A stretch of DNA of 64,000 nucleotides. It comes from Roseburia sp. Lineage in GTDB: Bacteria; Bacillota; Clostridia; Lachnospirales; Lachnospiraceae. The position numbers and the translations under genes were made by a program. Within the stretch, counting starts at the first letter, position 1, and every line of letters begins with the position of its first letter. Below the pieces are notes generated by a model. That model had not been told where the DNA came from. It made no database searches and was given only the letters and a program-made list of their open reading frames with translations. Location: positions 1 through 64,000 of the forward strand of contig JAMPFV010000003.1 in NCBI GenBank assembly GCA_023664265.1. The letters are read 5' to 3'. This document shows positions 62,286 through 64,000 of the stretch, piece by piece.

Positions 62286-63626
62286 ATGTTATTGATAAAA
62301 AACGGATTTGTGGTTGACCCCGCAAATAATATCGCAAGAAAAGCAACTGTTATCGTAAAGGACGGGCGGATTGTAAGAGTGACGGACGCAGAGAGCCGTG
62401 AGGGCAGCTGTGAAGAGACGGACGCAGAGCGCTTTGAGAACGGCTGCGAAGAGACCGGCGCAGAGCGCTTTGAGGGCGGCTGCAAAGTGATTGACGCGGA
62501 GGGGTGTATCGTGGCGCCGGGGCTTGTGGATGTGCATGTGCATTTTCGCGACCCCGGCTTTACCCATAAGGAGGATATTGAAACCGGCGCCAGAGCCGCG
62601 CTCAAGGGCGGCTTTACCGGCGTCGTGCTGATGGCAAACACAAAGCCCGCCGTGGATAATCCGGATACGCTGACATATGTTATTGAAAAGGGGAGAACAA
62701 CCGATTTAAAGATTTATACCTGCGCCAACGTCACAAAAGGAATGGCGGGACGGGAGCTTACGGATATGGAGCTGCTTCGGCAAAAGGGCGCGGCGGGCTT
62801 TACGGACGACGGGATCCCCATTATGGACGCCGCGCTTCTGGAGCAGGCCATGCGCAGGGCTTCCGCGCTGGGCGTACCCATCAGCCTGCATGAGGAGAAT
62901 CCCGCGCTGATCATCAATAACGGGGTCAATCAGGGAAAGGCCTCCGAGCATTTCGGAATAGGCGGCTCCCCGCGGGAAGCGGAGATATCCCTGATTGAGC
63001 GGGATCTGGAGCTTGCGTTAAGAACAGATGTTATCTTAAATATACAGCATATCAGCACGAAGGAGGGCGTCGCGCTTGTGCGGGAGGCCAAGTGCCGCGG
63101 CGCGAAGATCCATGCGGAGGCGACACCGCACCATTTCAGTCTGACGGAGGACGCGGTGATCGCGCATGGCGCCCTGGCGAAGATGAACCCGCCGCTGCGC
63201 GAGGAGGCCGACCGGCTCGCGATTATTGAAGGCCTCAAGGACGGAACGATCGATCTTATCGCGACCGACCATGCGCCGCATGGCAGAGAGGAGAAGGCGC
63301 GCCCCCTGACGGAGGCCCCGAGCGGCATTATCGGCTTGGAGACGGCATTGTCTCTGGGAATAACGAATCTTGTCGATACGGGGGCGCTGACAATCAGTGA
63401 GCTTATCGCCCATATGACGGTCAATCCGGCCCGGATGTACCGGCTTGACGCGGGCACTCTCTCCGTGGGAGCGCCTGCGGATCTTGTTATTTTTGATGCA
63501 AATGCGACGCAGACGGTCGGAAATTATGCATCAAAGTCTGCAAATTCCCCCTTCACCGGACAGCGGCTCAAGGGAGTGGTGCGCTGTACGATCGTGGATG
63601 GAAAGGTGGTTTATGAGGGGAAGTAA
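62286..63626 (+). CDS. pyrC: Dihydroorotase
   Basis: Third step of pyrimidine synthesis. The zinc-binding VDVHVHFRDPGF is near residue 82, followed by ANTKPAVDNP, SLHEENP, IQHISTKEGV and IATDHAPHG, all conserved. The family usually has the HVHFRD block near residue 60; here it is about 25 residues later because of an insertion near residues 33-68 made of three 12-residue repeats. The start follows AAGGAG. Other pyr genes are not in view. Its 3' end overlaps the convergent AraC gene. Confidence 0.94.
   Translation: MLLIKNGFVVDPANNIARKATVIVKDGRIVRVTDAESREGSCEETDAERFENGCEETGAERFEGGCKVIDAEGCIVAPGLVDVHVHFRDPGFTHKEDIETGARAALKGGFTGVVLMANTKPAVDNPDTLTYVIEKGRTTDLKIYTCANVTKGMAGRELTDMELLRQKGAAGFTDDGIPIMDAALLEQAMRRASALGVPISLHEENPALIINNGVNQGKASEHFGIGGSPREAEISLIERDLELALRTDVILNIQHISTKEGVALVREAKCRGAKIHAEATPHHFSLTEDAVIAHGALAKMNPPLREEADRLAIIEGLKDGTIDLIATDHAPHGREEKARPLTEAPSGIIGLETALSLGITNLVDTGALTISELIAHMTVNPARMYRLDAGTLSVGAPADLVIFDANATQTVGNYASKSANSPFTGQRLKGVVRCTIVDGKVVYEGK
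62382..62489 (+). repeat. Three 36-bp in-frame repeats inside pyrC
   Basis: Units at 62382, 62418 and 62454 code for TDAESREGSCEE, TDAERFENGCEE and TGAERFEGGCKV. They lie in a loop of the N-terminal beta domain and add about 25 residues compared with relatives. Confidence 0.85.
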
Positions 63627-64000
63627 GCCTTTCCCTCCCGCATCGCGCTCGGCGTCACGCCGAAAATCTTCTTAAACGCCCGCCGGAAGCTGTTCGCGTT
63701 GTTATAGCCCACGGACAGATACAATTCGTTCAGGCTGATGTCCGTCTCCCGAATCAGCCGCGCGGCCTCATTCATGCGGATATTCTCCAGATAGTTCGAG
63801 AAATTGATTCCCGTCTTCTCCTTAAACATATGGGAGAAATAGCTCTCCGAAATCTGAAACTCATCAGAAATCTTGTTCAGGCTCATCGACGGATCCATAT
63901 AGTTCTTCAAAATATACTGCTCAATCGCGGAGACCGGACTTGTGTCCTCCGACTCCGCGGTAAACAGCCTGCAGAGCCGCAGCGCGATATCCTCGCACAG
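63611..64000 (-). CDS. AraC-family regulator, C-terminal part (continues past the window)
   Basis: The open frame runs from the right edge on the reverse strand. The last 100 residues are the AraC DNA-binding domain with both helix-turn-helix units: SLNKISDEFQISESYFSHMF and SLNELYLSVGYNNANSFRRA, ending in FKKIFGVTPSAMR. The protein continues into the unseen region with a helical linker. It may be a two-component response regulator of the YesN type, but the N-terminus is not visible. It converges on pyrC. Confidence 0.88.
   Translation of the reverse strand: MCEDIALRLCRLFTAESEDTSPVSAIEQYILKNYMDPSMSLNKISDEFQISESYFSHMFKEKTGINFSNYLENIRMNEAARLIRETDISLNELYLSVGYNNANSFRRAFKKIFGVTPSAMREGKAYFPS

Noticed and set aside
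9160-64000. Many long open frames on the strand opposite to real genes
   Set aside because: They mirror GC-rich coding regions, have Arg/Leu/His-rich composition and lack ribosome sites or family motifs.

Overview
This window looks like a chromosomal segment of an anaerobic, spore-forming Firmicute, most likely a Lachnospiraceae-type Clostridium relative. The evidence is the adjacent SpoIID-like and SpoIIQ-like genes, the Gram-positive lipoproteins, the paired glgC/glgD genes, a rubrerythrin, an ECF-type S component, and strong GGAGG ribosome binding sites with TTGNNN-17-TATAAT promoters. This assignment rests on recognised protein families; no database search was run. I saw no rRNA, tRNA or CRISPR array.

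Layout. 0-1.2 kb is an accessory edge: the tail of an unknown gene, a holin-like peptide, and a GIY-YIG protein with a RAMA-like C-terminus. 1.35-5.7 kb is sbcD-sbcC. 5.8-7.9 kb holds a small secreted YD-repeat protein followed by about 1 kb of non-coding, repeat-rich DNA: a terminator, a 305-bp palindromic element with a 9-bp target duplication, two tandem terminator repeats and a broken gene. 7.9-18.1 kb is mostly housekeeping (SEC-C protein, tadA, a glycosyltransferase, a DnaQ-type exonuclease, a VanW-family protein, an AIR-synthase-like protein, an Lrp regulator with an aminotransferase, trmL) and ends with an Imm1-like gene. 18.3-26.5 kb holds xylB-glpK, an ABC exporter, a seven-helix membrane diguanylate cyclase and an orphan vsr-dcm pair.

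26.5-38.1 kb is a tight seven-gene operon: a GATase-like membrane protein, an ABC ATPase and permease, a helical membrane protein with a Gly/Gln/Ser/Asp-rich tail, a MoxR AAA+ ATPase, a DUF58 protein, and a 1516-residue membrane protein with three von Willebrand A modules. Its function is not known and it is the best candidate here for an undescribed envelope-associated machine. 38.1-43.7 kb holds a phosphoesterase, rubrerythrin, a GNAT protein, an S component with a P-loop kinase, a bactofilin and a coiled-coil protein. 43.8-51.6 kb is glycogen metabolism (glgP, then glgC-glgD) with an aconitase-family gene in between; the glgP, aconitase and glgC promoters share TATAGTATA(A/G)T. 51.7-64 kb holds an acyltransferase, the spoIID/spoIIQ-like pair, an amidohydrolase, a GH9-like lipoprotein, ddl-murF, plsC, an Rpn-family remnant, a PrcB-like lipoprotein, pyrC and the C-terminus of an AraC regulator.

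The most unusual non-coding signal is a family of terminators whose loop is always TGCCGA while the stem differs. It is present seven times at four places, and at three of them (7.2, 41.5 and 46.6 kb) the terminator unit is tandemly duplicated.
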